From: Bacteroidales bacterium
GTDB taxonomy: Bacteria > Bacteroidota > Bacteroidia > Bacteroidales > UBA932
DNA length: 64,000 nucleotides
NCBI GenBank assembly: GCA_024398105.1
Contig: JAKSJP010000006.1
Location: 1-64,000, forward strand
Direction of reading: 5' to 3'
Of this stretch, positions 28,701 to 35,333 are shown piece by piece (position 1 is the stretch's first letter; every line of letters begins with the position of its first letter). The position numbers and the translations under genes were made by a program. The notes below the pieces were generated by a model. It saw only the letters and a list, made by a program, of their open reading frames with translations, did no database searches and was not told the origin of the DNA.

Positions 28701-29277
28701 AAGAGACAGGATAGACCGCGAAACGGTCGGAAAGCTTCAGACGACGGTTGACGCCGTTATAGGTACCATTGTCCAGCGTGTTGCGCACCATCAGGCCTCC
28801 GATGACGAACGTACCGTCATCGCCGCGCATTCCCTTGACGAGGTACCATGAAGGTCCGATGTTCATATAGCTGACCGCCGTATCGACTTCGCTCAGAGGA
28901 GACACGACATTATACCTGAGGTTCGTGAAATGCTGGATGTACATCCTCTGGCTGATATCGTCGTTGTCGAGAGTGAACTGGTTGTACCAGGACTTCAGAG
29001 TGTCGTTCACATAGCGATAGACGACCATGTCCTCAGGCAGACCCTTGATCTCCGGCCATTCGCTACGCGGACTTACCATAGCCTGCTGCATATAGCCTTC
29101 CAGCGTCTGCATTCCCATTTCCAGCCTCCGCTCGACCTTGCGCGCCGTCAGGGCTGTGATATCATGGCTTCTCTTCGCAAGGAACGCCAGCGACAGGACA
29201 CAGGCCGCCACAGCGATCAGGAAGACCCATGTATTCTTCCTCACCGTCTGTGATATATATGTCCATACTCTGTCCAT
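25705..29277 (-). CDS. Large multi-pass NtrY-like sensor histidine kinase
   Basis: The 1190-residue protein has about ten hydrophobic segments in its N-terminal 860 residues (first at about 17-36). They flank two extracytoplasmic regions (about 40-215, and about 430-640 with ESYLSRIMGDYDVDMYMFRD). A HAMP-like linker follows, then HisKA with ARQVAHEIKNPLTPIK (His near 970) and HATPase_c (NLLTNSVQAI, EDNGPGV, SSGTGLGLAICK). HEIKNPLTPI is the NtrY-type box. ATG 29277 (MDRVW) was chosen because longer versions run into rlmH. It follows rlmH by 19 nt. No regulator is adjacent; the NtrC-type ATPase at 35334-36485 is a candidate partner. Confidence 0.9.
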   Translation of the reverse strand: MDRVWTYISQTVRKNTWVFLIAVAACVLSLAFLAKRSHDITALTARKVERRLEMGMQTLEGYMQQAMVSPRSEWPEIKGLPEDMVVYRYVNDTLKSWYNQFTLDNDDISQRMYIQHFTNLRYNVVSPLSEVDTAVSYMNIGPSWYLVKGMRGDDGTFVIGGLMVRNTLDNGTYNGVNRRLKLSDRFAVYPVSYSGGSVVSVEGIPQFKVLQENATVIAVLPDSWAVWLSVFLVIVGILLFLARKRTRGRALLSAGLITVACMFFFLIGYGMRTSAEVFSPMIYADGSLLYSLGAVLIINLWILSMVLCFFLSRRATLSYIMARNTKKRMSVYAGAIVLLSVLLLVYVHLSFRSLIFNSNINLELFQVGRITMQTVYVYVSYLMLFLALYLLLQMLGPAVKLATGRGYDVFSLSWRSALSLLGASYLIFMASSLSFRRESGRAEIWANRLAIDRNLPFEIQLRSVEGSIANDGLISSLISMGRDFNVITSRINESYLSRIMGDYDVDMYMFRDSDADAMLLRYFNERLQNGTPLADNSRFMYSRSAVGRAQYTGIFTYYTRVLGVVRLLIAIEDKADNEISGYGAIVNAERPGTVHIPRDYSYAKYLGGKLVGYHGDFAYPTVFSGRMERAMDQGTMSHVKMDNYIHFVTSVSDDEVIVISRRIYDVTKYLVALFMLSLFAFSFCSIPKIGAKRRRQFAKNYYKQRINTVLLLSLTAVLISMASVSVLFIYRRNNSNLNDLMVNKINTIQSLVEANSRYLHSPAELLTNDFRNQLGNVSAYTKSDISLFSTDGRIVVSTFPEIFERLTIGTRLNGEAYENIIHNSKRYYIHKEKIEDRSIYTMSAPVFNSDGDMLAIVSTPYTDAGIGFRDEALFHACFIFTVFFLLLLLSALFSTKVVEKMFGPLIDMGTKMGQAKTNGLEYIFYDRDDEISTLVDSYNRMVHDLSESSKQAAQIERDRAWSEMARQVAHEIKNPLTPIKLQIQRIIRLKSKNDPSWQDKFDSIVNVVMDSIDQLTDTANEFSTFAKLYGEEPVDINLDKLATDEVALFGDRENISIQYIGLQNSWVSGPKPQLTRVFVNLLTNSVQAIEGVQREAAEEGREVPKGEIMLSIRNSNKDGFYDIVFEDNGPGVKDENRSHLFTPNFTTKSSGTGLGLAICKNIIDRCGGEIFYSRSFTLGGACFTIRYPKK

Positions 29278-29296
29278 GGTACCCTGTTCCTCTTTC

Positions 29297-29770
29297 CTAT
29301 TCGTGATGGTACGGCTCACCCTTGATGATCGTGAAGGCCCTGTAAAGCTGCTCAGCAAAAATCGTTCTCACCATCTGATGAGAGAAAGTCATCGCTGAAA
29401 GTGACATCTTTCCGTTGGCCCTTGCATAGACCGCATCAGAGAAGCCGTAGGCTCCGCCGACTATGAAGACAATATCCTTGCCGCTCCTGCTCATCTTGTC
29501 ACGCAGGAACTGAGCGAATTCCACGGAGCGATACTGCTTGCCGTGCTCATCGAGAAGGATGACGTCGTCCGACGTCCTGACCTGGGAGAGAAGTATCTCC
29601 CCCTCCTTGGTCTTGATCTGCTCCTTGCTGAGCGCGGAGACGTTCTTGAGCTCAGGGATCTCGACAAGATTGAACGGGATGTAATGGGCCAGTCTGGACA
29701 CATAAAGTTCCAGTCCCGTCCTTACCCAGGCCACATCCGTCCTGCCCATTGTGAGAAGTGTAATCTTCAT
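29297..29770 (-). CDS. rlmH: 23S rRNA (pseudouridine1915-N3)-methyltransferase RlmH
   Basis: This SPOUT methyltransferase of 157 residues has the family's LLDEHGKQYRSVEFAQFL (about 72-89), FIVGGAYGFSDAV (about 103-115) and C-terminal FAEQLYRAFTIIKGEPYHHE-type end, forming the knotted SAM site. It methylates pseudouridine 1915 in helix 69 of 23S rRNA. It starts the two-gene unit with the large kinase. Confidence 0.97.
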   Translation of the reverse strand: MKITLLTMGRTDVAWVRTGLELYVSRLAHYIPFNLVEIPELKNVSALSKEQIKTKEGEILLSQVRTSDDVILLDEHGKQYRSVEFAQFLRDKMSRSGKDIVFIVGGAYGFSDAVYARANGKMSLSAMTFSHQMVRTIFAEQLYRAFTIIKGEPYHHE

Positions 29771-29796
29771 CGGCGTCTTTCCTTAAACTATATTGG

Positions 29797-29827
29797 CAAA
29801 TATAGAAATGTGGCTTGGTATTTGCAA
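29797..29827 (-). promoter_or_regulatory. Promoter of rlmH-kinase unit
   Basis: Minus-strand TATATTTG (29797-29804) with TTG (29825-29827) 20 bp upstream. Confidence 0.6.
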
Positions 29828-29862
29828 TAAACAGGGGGTCTATTTATCCTTATATATTATTA

Positions 29863-30273
29863 ATGAAAAAGACTCTGTTACTTGTTCTCGCACTCGCTTT
29901 TGCCGCTTTTATGGCAAGGCCGGCAGCTGCGCAGAACAGCGGCGAGTACGACGTGTTCGTGCCGATTGCCAAATATCTGAAGGCCGGTGACGCCGAGAAA
30001 CTCTCAGCGTGGTTCTCCGAGAACCTGGAAGTCTCGATATCCGCATCTTCACGCGATGTAAGCCGTAATCAGGCCAAGCAGATCGTAAAATCATTCTTCG
30101 ACTCGCATACTCCAAGAGAGTTCGAGATCACCCACAAAGCCGGTCAGGGCAACAACAAATACGCTCTCGGCAACCTCAACGCAGGAGGAGAAGTATTCGG
30201 GGTAACGATTTTTGTAAGCCGGAAAGACAACAGCTATTTCATTCAGCAATTAAAAATAGAAAAAGCAGACTAA
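29863..30273 (+). CDS. DUF4783-type secreted protein
   Basis: The 136-residue protein begins with a signal peptide (KKTLLLVLALAFAAFMARPAAAQ) and continues as a small alpha+beta domain resembling NTF2-like folds (VFVPIAKYLKAGDAEKLSAWF; RNQAKQIVKSFFDSHTPREF). This matches the DUF4783 family of Bacteroidota, of unknown function. ATG 29863 is preferred since it places the signal peptide at the N-terminus. The gene is followed by a sigma-54-like element 10 nt past the stop codon. Confidence 0.85.
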   Translation: MKKTLLLVLALAFAAFMARPAAAQNSGEYDVFVPIAKYLKAGDAEKLSAWFSENLEVSISASSRDVSRNQAKQIVKSFFDSHTPREFEITHKAGQGNNKYALGNLNAGGEVFGVTIFVSRKDNSYFIQQLKIEKAD

Positions 30274-30283
30274 ACAGTAAGTT

Positions 30284-30298
30284 TGGCACGCTAATTGG
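30284..30298 (+). promoter_or_regulatory. Sigma-54-like promoter 1
   Basis: TGGCACG (30284-30290), 4 nt, TTGG (30295-30298): one mismatch to the sigma-54 consensus TGGCACG-N4-TTGC, in the plus direction, 10 nt after a stop codon. Predicted start near 30310. Confidence 0.5.
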
Positions 30299-30309
30299 AA
30301 TAAAACAAT

Positions 30310-30389
30310 ACGGTTAGTTTTAGTATTAGTTACTAATTTGGTTAATAAGAACAAAAGGGCCCGTCGTGATGACGAGCCCTTATGTTTTT
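30310..30389 (+). ncRNA. Candidate sigma-54-driven small RNA 1
   Basis: From the predicted start at 30310 the RNA would begin ACGGTTAGTTTT, run through an AU-rich stretch, pass ACAAAA and end in the terminator hairpin 30355-30389, about 80 nt. No open reading frame of note lies inside. A second locus at 41733-41823 has the same layout and a matching 5' end. It might instead be only the 3' UTR of the DUF4783 mRNA. Confidence 0.4.
30355..30389 (+). terminator. Bidirectional terminator between DUF4783/sRNA 1 and efp
   Basis: AAGGGCCCGTC (30355-30365) pairs with GACGAGCCCTT (30371-30381) with one mismatch and a 5-nt loop, followed by ATGTTTTTC. The minus strand has TTTTG after the stem. Confidence 0.8.
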
Positions 30390-30410
30390 CTTATGTTCCG
30401 CTGTCAGAGC

Positions 30411-30974
30411 TTATACTCTCTGGCCGTATGAACGGTCTGTAGTATTGACTGTGATGACGTCATCAGTGTTGATGAAGAGAGGAACCATGATCTTTGCGCC
30501 GGTCTCGAGGACAACCTCCTTGAGGGCACTTGTAGATGCGGTGTTACCCTTTACTGCAGGCTCTGAGTAGGTAACCTTGAGAGTTACGTATGTAGGGAGC
30601 TCGCAGGTAAGGCATCTTTCCTCTTCTACGACGAACATCATCTCTACGTGCTGTCCCTCCTTCATGAGGTCAGCGTTGTCAACTACGTCCTTAGGGAGCT
30701 GGATCTGCTCGAAGGTCTCCTCGTGCATGAAGTTGAATCCATCCTCCTCTGCGTAGAGGAACTGATATGGGCGTCTCTCGACATTGATGGTCTCGATCTT
30801 CGCACCGGCGGTGAAGGTATTCTCGAGGATACGACCGTTCTCAAGGTTGCGAAGCTTTGTCTTTACGAAAGCTGGACCCTTGCCTGGCTTCACGTGCTGG
30901 AACCATACGATTGAGCATGGCTTGCCGTTGAAATTGAGGAAAAGTCCGTTCTTGAAATCTGCTGTTGTTGCCAT
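30411..30974 (-). CDS. efp: Elongation factor P
   Basis: EF-P relieves ribosome stalling at polyproline. The 187-residue protein has the three-domain EF-P layout. The tip loop reads VKPGKGPAFVKTK, so the modifiable residue aligned with E. coli Lys34 is Lys. No EpmA/EpmB or similar modifier is in the window. It is a single gene with its own TATTTTTG box and shares a bidirectional terminator with the opposing locus. Confidence 0.96.
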   Translation of the reverse strand: MATTADFKNGLFLNFNGKPCSIVWFQHVKPGKGPAFVKTKLRNLENGRILENTFTAGAKIETINVERRPYQFLYAEEDGFNFMHEETFEQIQLPKDVVDNADLMKEGQHVEMMFVVEEERCLTCELPTYVTLKVTYSEPAVKGNTASTSALKEVVLETGAKIMVPLFINTDDVITVNTTDRSYGQRV

Positions 30975-31014
30975 ATAAATTAGTAATTACTTGTATTCTT
31001 GACTTTTTGCGGCG

Positions 31015-31022
31015 CAAAAATA
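31015..31022 (-). promoter_or_regulatory. -7 box of efp
   Basis: Minus-strand TATTTTTG, full match to TAnnTTTG, about 40 nt before the efp start. Confidence 0.5.
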
Positions 31023-31034
31023 CTAAATATTTCG

Positions 31035-31068
31035 GAAAAGAAAAAGAGCCCGGCACATAACCGGGCTC
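31035..31068 (-). terminator. Terminator of the tryptophanase gene
   Basis: GAGCCCGG (31046-31053) and CCGGGCTC (31061-31068) form a perfect stem. On the minus strand it is followed by TTTTTCTTTT (31036-31045). Confidence 0.85.
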
Positions 31069-31090
31069 TAAAATGCTGCTTAGCTATCTG

Positions 31091-32539
31091 CTAGAGACTG
31101 TCGCCGAAGTCTGCCTTGAACTTCTCTACGAGCTTCTCCTGCCAGTTGCCGATTTCCTTCATACGGCCGAAGAAGAAGCGGAGAACCTCAGGCTCCTCTG
31201 TCCACTCGAGACCGCCGATGAGGTTTCTGTTGTCCCAGAGCCACTTCACACGGTCAGCGACATACTTGATCTGAGAGAGTGTGAATACACGGCGTGGGCA
31301 TGCAAGACGCTGGAGCTCAAGCTCTGCATAACGCTCTGTTCCGTCCGGTTCGCGCTGCTCAGACACTGTACCACGCTCCATACCACGGATACCTGAGATG
31401 ATGTAGAGTGCTGTACCTACCGCAGCTGCAGGATACTGGTTGTGAGGCATGTCAGGAACGAATGCACCTGCGTTGAGGTGACATCCGAGACCGCCTGCAG
31501 GAAGGATCACTGGAACGCCGTACTCGTGGAGTTCCTTTGCGAGAGCCTCGATGAACATAGGTCCCTGGCTGATGTAGTCCATATCCATAGACTCGTAGAG
31601 ACCCTGTGCCATAGCCTCCATTGTACGTACGTCGATACCACCATAGGTAAGGAAGCCTTCGTAGAGAGGAATGAACGGCTGGAGCATCTTTGTCCACTTA
31701 GGATCCTTTGAGCAGATGATACCACCCTTAGAGAAGCTGAGCTTACGTGCTGAGAAGTAGATGAGGTCGAAATGGTCTGCAAGGAGATGATAGATATCCT
31801 TTACTTCCATATACTTGCAACGAGCCTCGCGGGTCTTCATGAAGTAGATGTTGTCCTGGAGGAGTGATGCATCGAGCACTGAAAGACATCCTGTCTCGTG
31901 GCAGATGTCGGTCACTGCGAGCATGTTCTCGAGAGAAACCGGCTGGCCACCGATGAGGTTGGTACCTGCCTCGACACGTACGTATGCCACATTCTCGGAA
32001 CCGATCTCGGCGATTCTCTTTCTGAGGAGATCGAGATCGTAGTCACCCTTGAAAGGATCGTCGCTCTGAGGGATGAGACCCTTAGGCTGTACGAGCTCCT
32101 CGACAGTAGAACCTACACGTGTAGCGTGAGCCTTTGTGGTAGTGAAGTGGAAGTTCATGAGAGCGACCTTGCCTGGACCGCAGAATGCCTCAGCGAGGAT
32201 ATTCTCACAAGCACGTCCCTGATGGGTAGGAAGCACGTTTCTGCATCCGAAGAGCTCATCCACTGCGTCAACTACGCGGTTGAAGGTCTCACATCCTGCG
32301 TATGCGTCATCAGCCTTCATCATTGCAGCGAACTGCAGGTCAGACATTGCATTTACACCTGAATCTGTGAGCATGTCAAGGAATACGTCCTTGTTCTGGA
32401 GAAGGAATGTGTTGTTACCAGCCTCCTGCATCTTTCTGAGACGCTCGTCAACTGGAAGAAGATTGAGCTTCTGGACCATACGTACCTTGTGCATTTCGAG
32501 AGGTACCTGGTTCTCTGACTTGTAGAATTTTACTGCCAT
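31091..32539 (-). CDS. tnaA: Tryptophanase / tyrosine phenol-lyase family beta-eliminating lyase
   Basis: This PLP enzyme of 482 residues has family motifs LPTHQGRACENIL (about 103-115), TTTKAHATRVG, VRVEAGTNLIGGQPVS and the PLP-Lys region SARKLSFSKGGIICS (about 262-276), with LACPRRVFT toward the end. Tryptophanase would cleave Trp to indole, pyruvate and ammonia. Tyrosine phenol-lyase is closely related, and specificity cannot be fixed by eye, so the symbol is provisional. It is a single gene with promoter and terminator, divergent from an AraC-type regulator, suggesting inducible expression. Confidence 0.8.
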   Translation of the reverse strand: MAVKFYKSENQVPLEMHKVRMVQKLNLLPVDERLRKMQEAGNNTFLLQNKDVFLDMLTDSGVNAMSDLQFAAMMKADDAYAGCETFNRVVDAVDELFGCRNVLPTHQGRACENILAEAFCGPGKVALMNFHFTTTKAHATRVGSTVEELVQPKGLIPQSDDPFKGDYDLDLLRKRIAEIGSENVAYVRVEAGTNLIGGQPVSLENMLAVTDICHETGCLSVLDASLLQDNIYFMKTREARCKYMEVKDIYHLLADHFDLIYFSARKLSFSKGGIICSKDPKWTKMLQPFIPLYEGFLTYGGIDVRTMEAMAQGLYESMDMDYISQGPMFIEALAKELHEYGVPVILPAGGLGCHLNAGAFVPDMPHNQYPAAAVGTALYIISGIRGMERGTVSEQREPDGTERYAELELQRLACPRRVFTLSQIKYVADRVKWLWDNRNLIGGLEWTEEPEVLRFFFGRMKEIGNWQEKLVEKFKADFGDSL

Positions 32540-32585
32540 GATCTTTATTGTTAATAGTTATTGTCGTGTTATTCGATGAAGTATA

Positions 32586-32619
32586 CAATATTACTGGGTA
32601 TGGAGTTAAAGTGCACAAA
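32586..32619 (-). promoter_or_regulatory. Promoter of the tryptophanase gene
   Basis: Minus-strand TAATATTG (32586-32593; one mismatch to TAnnTTTG) with TTTG (32616-32619) 22 bp upstream. Confidence 0.5.
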
Positions 32620-32625
32620 CATTTT

Positions 32626-32723
32626 TACCGAATTTTATACCATTTTTACATATTTAGAAATTTTATACCATATTTACCTACCATAATTACCGACAAATAC
32701 CTTATCTTTGAACATTATTACCG
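32626..32723. promoter_or_regulatory. Candidate operator array between tnaA and the AraC-type regulator
   Basis: TACCG occurs at 32626, 32688 and 32719, at intervals of 62 and 31 bp. A 19-bp direct repeat AATTTTATACCA(T/A)TTTTAC-like occurs at 32631-32649 and 32659-32677. The spacing near multiples of three helical turns on an AT-rich background suggests regulator binding sites. Confidence 0.4.
32703..32710 (+). promoter_or_regulatory. -7 box of the AraC-type regulator gene
   Basis: TATCTTTG, 18 nt before the ATG at 32729, so the leader would be short. Confidence 0.5.
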
Positions 32724-32728
32724 AACAT

Positions 32729-33631
32729 ATGATCACAGTAAAGGACTTGGACGAATACAACCAGTACTTCCATCAGAAGACGATACACCCACTGGTGGCG
32801 GTAGGAGAACTGTCAAGGGCAGACCTCAGGCTGTTCGAGCCGACGGACTTCGGGATGTACTGCGTAGTGCTGATGGACGAGGATTTCGGAGAACTCCAGA
32901 AGAACGGCAAGAGCATACGATACAAGGCCGGTACCCTCTTCTCCCTGAGACCCGGCCAGGTAGTATCCATGAACCTGGACTATACCGTCCGTCCCCGCGG
33001 CTGGATGCTGGCCTTCCGTCCCGAACTGCTCGAGAAGACAGGGCTTGGACGTGACTTCTACATGTTCAATTTCTTCTCTTCCGACACTGTCGAAGCCGTA
33101 GAGCTGAGCGACACCGAGCGAGGCGTCATACTCAACTGCTTCGCGACCATCCTGGCAGAGCTGAACACCCCTACAGACTATCTCTCCGACCAGCTCATCC
33201 GACTTGGCATCGGCCAGCTCCTGAGCTATTTCAAGCGATTCCACGAGAGGCAGTTCAGCGAAGCGAAAGGACATGGGGCGACCCTCGTCCAGGAGATGGA
33301 CATAATGGTGGACAACTACCTGTCGAGCGGTCTTCCTGCACAGAAAGGACAGCCTACGGTATCATGGTGCGCCGAACAGTTCAACCTCTCTCCGAACTAC
33401 TTCGGCGACCTTGTAAGGAAAGAGCTGCACACTACGGCGCAGGACTACCTCCAGGAGAAGATAATCTCAGCCGCCAAGCGGCTTCTGCTGGACACGGACA
33501 TGTCCGTCAGCGAGGTGGCTGAAGAGCTTGGCTTCAGCTACGCCAACCATTTCTCAAGAATGTTTGCAAAAAGGACGGGAGTCTCTCCGCTGAAATTCCG
33601 CAAGACGGCGGGCAGCAAGGGCTCTGACTAA
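32729..33631 (+). CDS. AraC-family transcriptional regulator
   Basis: The 300-residue protein has an N-terminal cupin-like sensor region (GTLFSLRPGQVVSMN, about 72-86) and a C-terminal pair of helix-turn-helix motifs (VSWCAEQFNLSPNYFGDLVRK, then SVSEVAEELGFSYANHFSRMFAKRTGVSPLKFRK). ATG 32729 replaces an upstream TTG that lies inside the -7 box. Divergent orientation to the tryptophanase gene across 190 bp with repeated motifs makes control of that gene likely. The effector is unknown. The end overlaps ispH by 4 nt. Confidence 0.93.
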   Translation: MITVKDLDEYNQYFHQKTIHPLVAVGELSRADLRLFEPTDFGMYCVVLMDEDFGELQKNGKSIRYKAGTLFSLRPGQVVSMNLDYTVRPRGWMLAFRPELLEKTGLGRDFYMFNFFSSDTVEAVELSDTERGVILNCFATILAELNTPTDYLSDQLIRLGIGQLLSYFKRFHERQFSEAKGHGATLVQEMDIMVDNYLSSGLPAQKGQPTVSWCAEQFNLSPNYFGDLVRKELHTTAQDYLQEKIISAAKRLLLDTDMSVSEVAEELGFSYANHFSRMFAKRTGVSPLKFRKTAGSKGSD

Positions 33632-34506
33632 AGGGAAGACACTTTCTCAGCGACCGCCTCAAGCAGCCACTTGGGAGTGGAGGTGGCGCCGCATACGCCG
33701 ACCGTGTCTCCGTCAGTGAACCATGACGGATCGATCTCCGACGCAGCAGTGATATGATAGGCATTATCGTTCACGCTCCTGCAGAGGTCGAAGAGGACTT
33801 TTCCGTTCGAGCTTTCCTTTCCTGCGACGAAGACTATCACATCGTGGTCGCGCGCGAACTCAAGCAACTGCTCGTGGCGGGACGCCACCTGCGAACAGAT
33901 AGTATTGTGGACAGATATCTCCCCCTTGACCTTCTCACGCAGGACTTCGCAGATCCTGTCATATCCCGAAGGACTCTTGGTTGTCTGGGAGAACACCTCG
34001 ATCGGTCCTTCAAGATTGATCTCCCCTGCCTCAAGCGCCTTGCTGAGCATCTCCATGTTCTCTATGACGATGGCATCTCCTCCGACCTGGCCGACGAGCC
34101 CGAGGACCTCGGCATGACCGACCTTTCCGAAGATGACGACCTGACCGCCCTGCGGCCTGATGCGGGCATAGGCCTCACGGATGGTCTTCTGGAGCTTGAG
34201 CACTACCGGACATGTGCAGTCTATGAGCTTGATGCCGCACTTTTCAGCAAGTTCATATGTCGCAGGCGGTTCGCCATGGGCACGGATGATGACATCGGCG
34301 CCTTCCAGCGACGGAAGCTGTTCCTTGCCGACGGTGACCAGGCCCTTGCCCTCGAGCCGGGCAAGTTCAGCCTCGTTATGTACCATGGAACCGAGAGAAT
34401 AGAGCGTACCTCCGTTCGCACTGAGGAAATCCTCGGCCTTGGTGATGGCCCTGATGACCCCACCGCAGAAACCGGACTTGCTGTCTATGTGGACGGAAAG
34501 ATTCAT
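33628..34506 (-). CDS. ispH: 4-hydroxy-3-methylbut-2-enyl diphosphate reductase
   Basis: IspH is the last enzyme of the MEP pathway, making IPP and DMAPP at a [4Fe-4S] cluster. The 292-residue protein shows the three cluster cysteines in SGFCGGVIRAI (about 13), DCTCPVVLKL (about 94) and NTICSQVASRHEQL (about 195), plus the substrate-binding SSNGKVLFD and PKWLLEAV end. It follows cmk by 6 nt. Confidence 0.96.
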   Translation of the reverse strand: MNLSVHIDSKSGFCGGVIRAITKAEDFLSANGGTLYSLGSMVHNEAELARLEGKGLVTVGKEQLPSLEGADVIIRAHGEPPATYELAEKCGIKLIDCTCPVVLKLQKTIREAYARIRPQGGQVVIFGKVGHAEVLGLVGQVGGDAIVIENMEMLSKALEAGEINLEGPIEVFSQTTKSPSGYDRICEVLREKVKGEISVHNTICSQVASRHEQLLEFARDHDVIVFVAGKESSNGKVLFDLCRSVNDNAYHITAASEIDPSWFTDGDTVGVCGATSTPKWLLEAVAEKVSSL

Positions 34507-34512
34507 CCTGTC

Positions 34513-35208
34513 TTACTCTAGTATTCCGAAACGGCCCATGATCAGACCACGGACCCAGACGATCTCCTCATGGAGAGTCATGTCGGAATTGTCAAGGACG
34601 AACGCATCCTCCGCCCTCGAGAGAGGCGATGTCTCCCTGTGGGAGTCGATGTAGTCGCGTTCCTTGAGATTGCTGAGGACTTCTTCGATGGTAGCTTCCT
34701 GACCCTTGGCGACCATCTCGTCGAGGCGTCGCTGAGCTCTTACCATATCGTCTGCGGTGACGAAAAGCTTGAGCTGGGCGTCAGGGAACACTGTCGTTCC
34801 GATGTCACGGCCATCCATCACCACCCTGCCAGCCGCTCCGAACATGTGGAGGCGGTCGTCGACATATGCGCGTACCTGAGGAATGGCAGCCACGGGGCTC
34901 ACTGACGAACCGACACGAAGGTCGCGTATCTCACCCTCGATGCAGCGCTCGCCCATATAGGTCTGGGAGCCGTTCTCAAAGTGGATGTCCAGGCCCTCGA
35001 GAGCCGGTAGAAGTCTCTCAAGGTCTATCTTGTCAGTACCTTCGATCATGCCCTGCTCAAGTGCGAACAGGGTCACTCCACGGTAAAGGGCACCTGAATC
35101 AAGATAGAGGAAGCCGAACTCCTTGGAAATGAGCTTGGCGAGTGTACTTTTTCCTGTCGCGGAATAGCCGTCTATAGCGATGATGATATCTGGAATTGTC
35201 GTCAGCAT
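34513..35208 (-). CDS. cmk: Cytidylate kinase
   Basis: Cmk phosphorylates CMP and dCMP. The protein of about 231 residues has P-loop IDGYSATGKSTLAK (about 10-23), YLDSGALYRG and VVMDGRDIGTTVFPDA (about 125-140), the last being the CMP-specific insert signature. The ATG at 35208 was chosen over a TTG two codons upstream. It forms a pair with ispH under a TATTTTTG box. Confidence 0.95.
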   Translation of the reverse strand: MLTTIPDIIIAIDGYSATGKSTLAKLISKEFGFLYLDSGALYRGVTLFALEQGMIEGTDKIDLERLLPALEGLDIHFENGSQTYMGERCIEGEIRDLRVGSSVSPVAAIPQVRAYVDDRLHMFGAAGRVVMDGRDIGTTVFPDAQLKLFVTADDMVRAQRRLDEMVAKGQEATIEEVLSNLKERDYIDSHRETSPLSRAEDAFVLDNSDMTLHEEIVWVRGLIMGRFGILE

Positions 35209-35245
35209 AGTCAAAAAGCGCCGGCGTCTTTCAATGGCCGGGAAA

Positions 35246-35253
35246 CAAAAATA
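35246..35253 (-). promoter_or_regulatory. -7 box of cmk-ispH
   Basis: Minus-strand TATTTTTG, about 38 nt before the cmk ATG. Confidence 0.5.
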
Positions 35254-35333
35254 GGAATTTTTCCGTTAAGAAAACGTATTTTGTCCGATATTTGCAAAAG
35301 GTCGGAAGAACGGTCAATTCAAAACAAAAGCAT

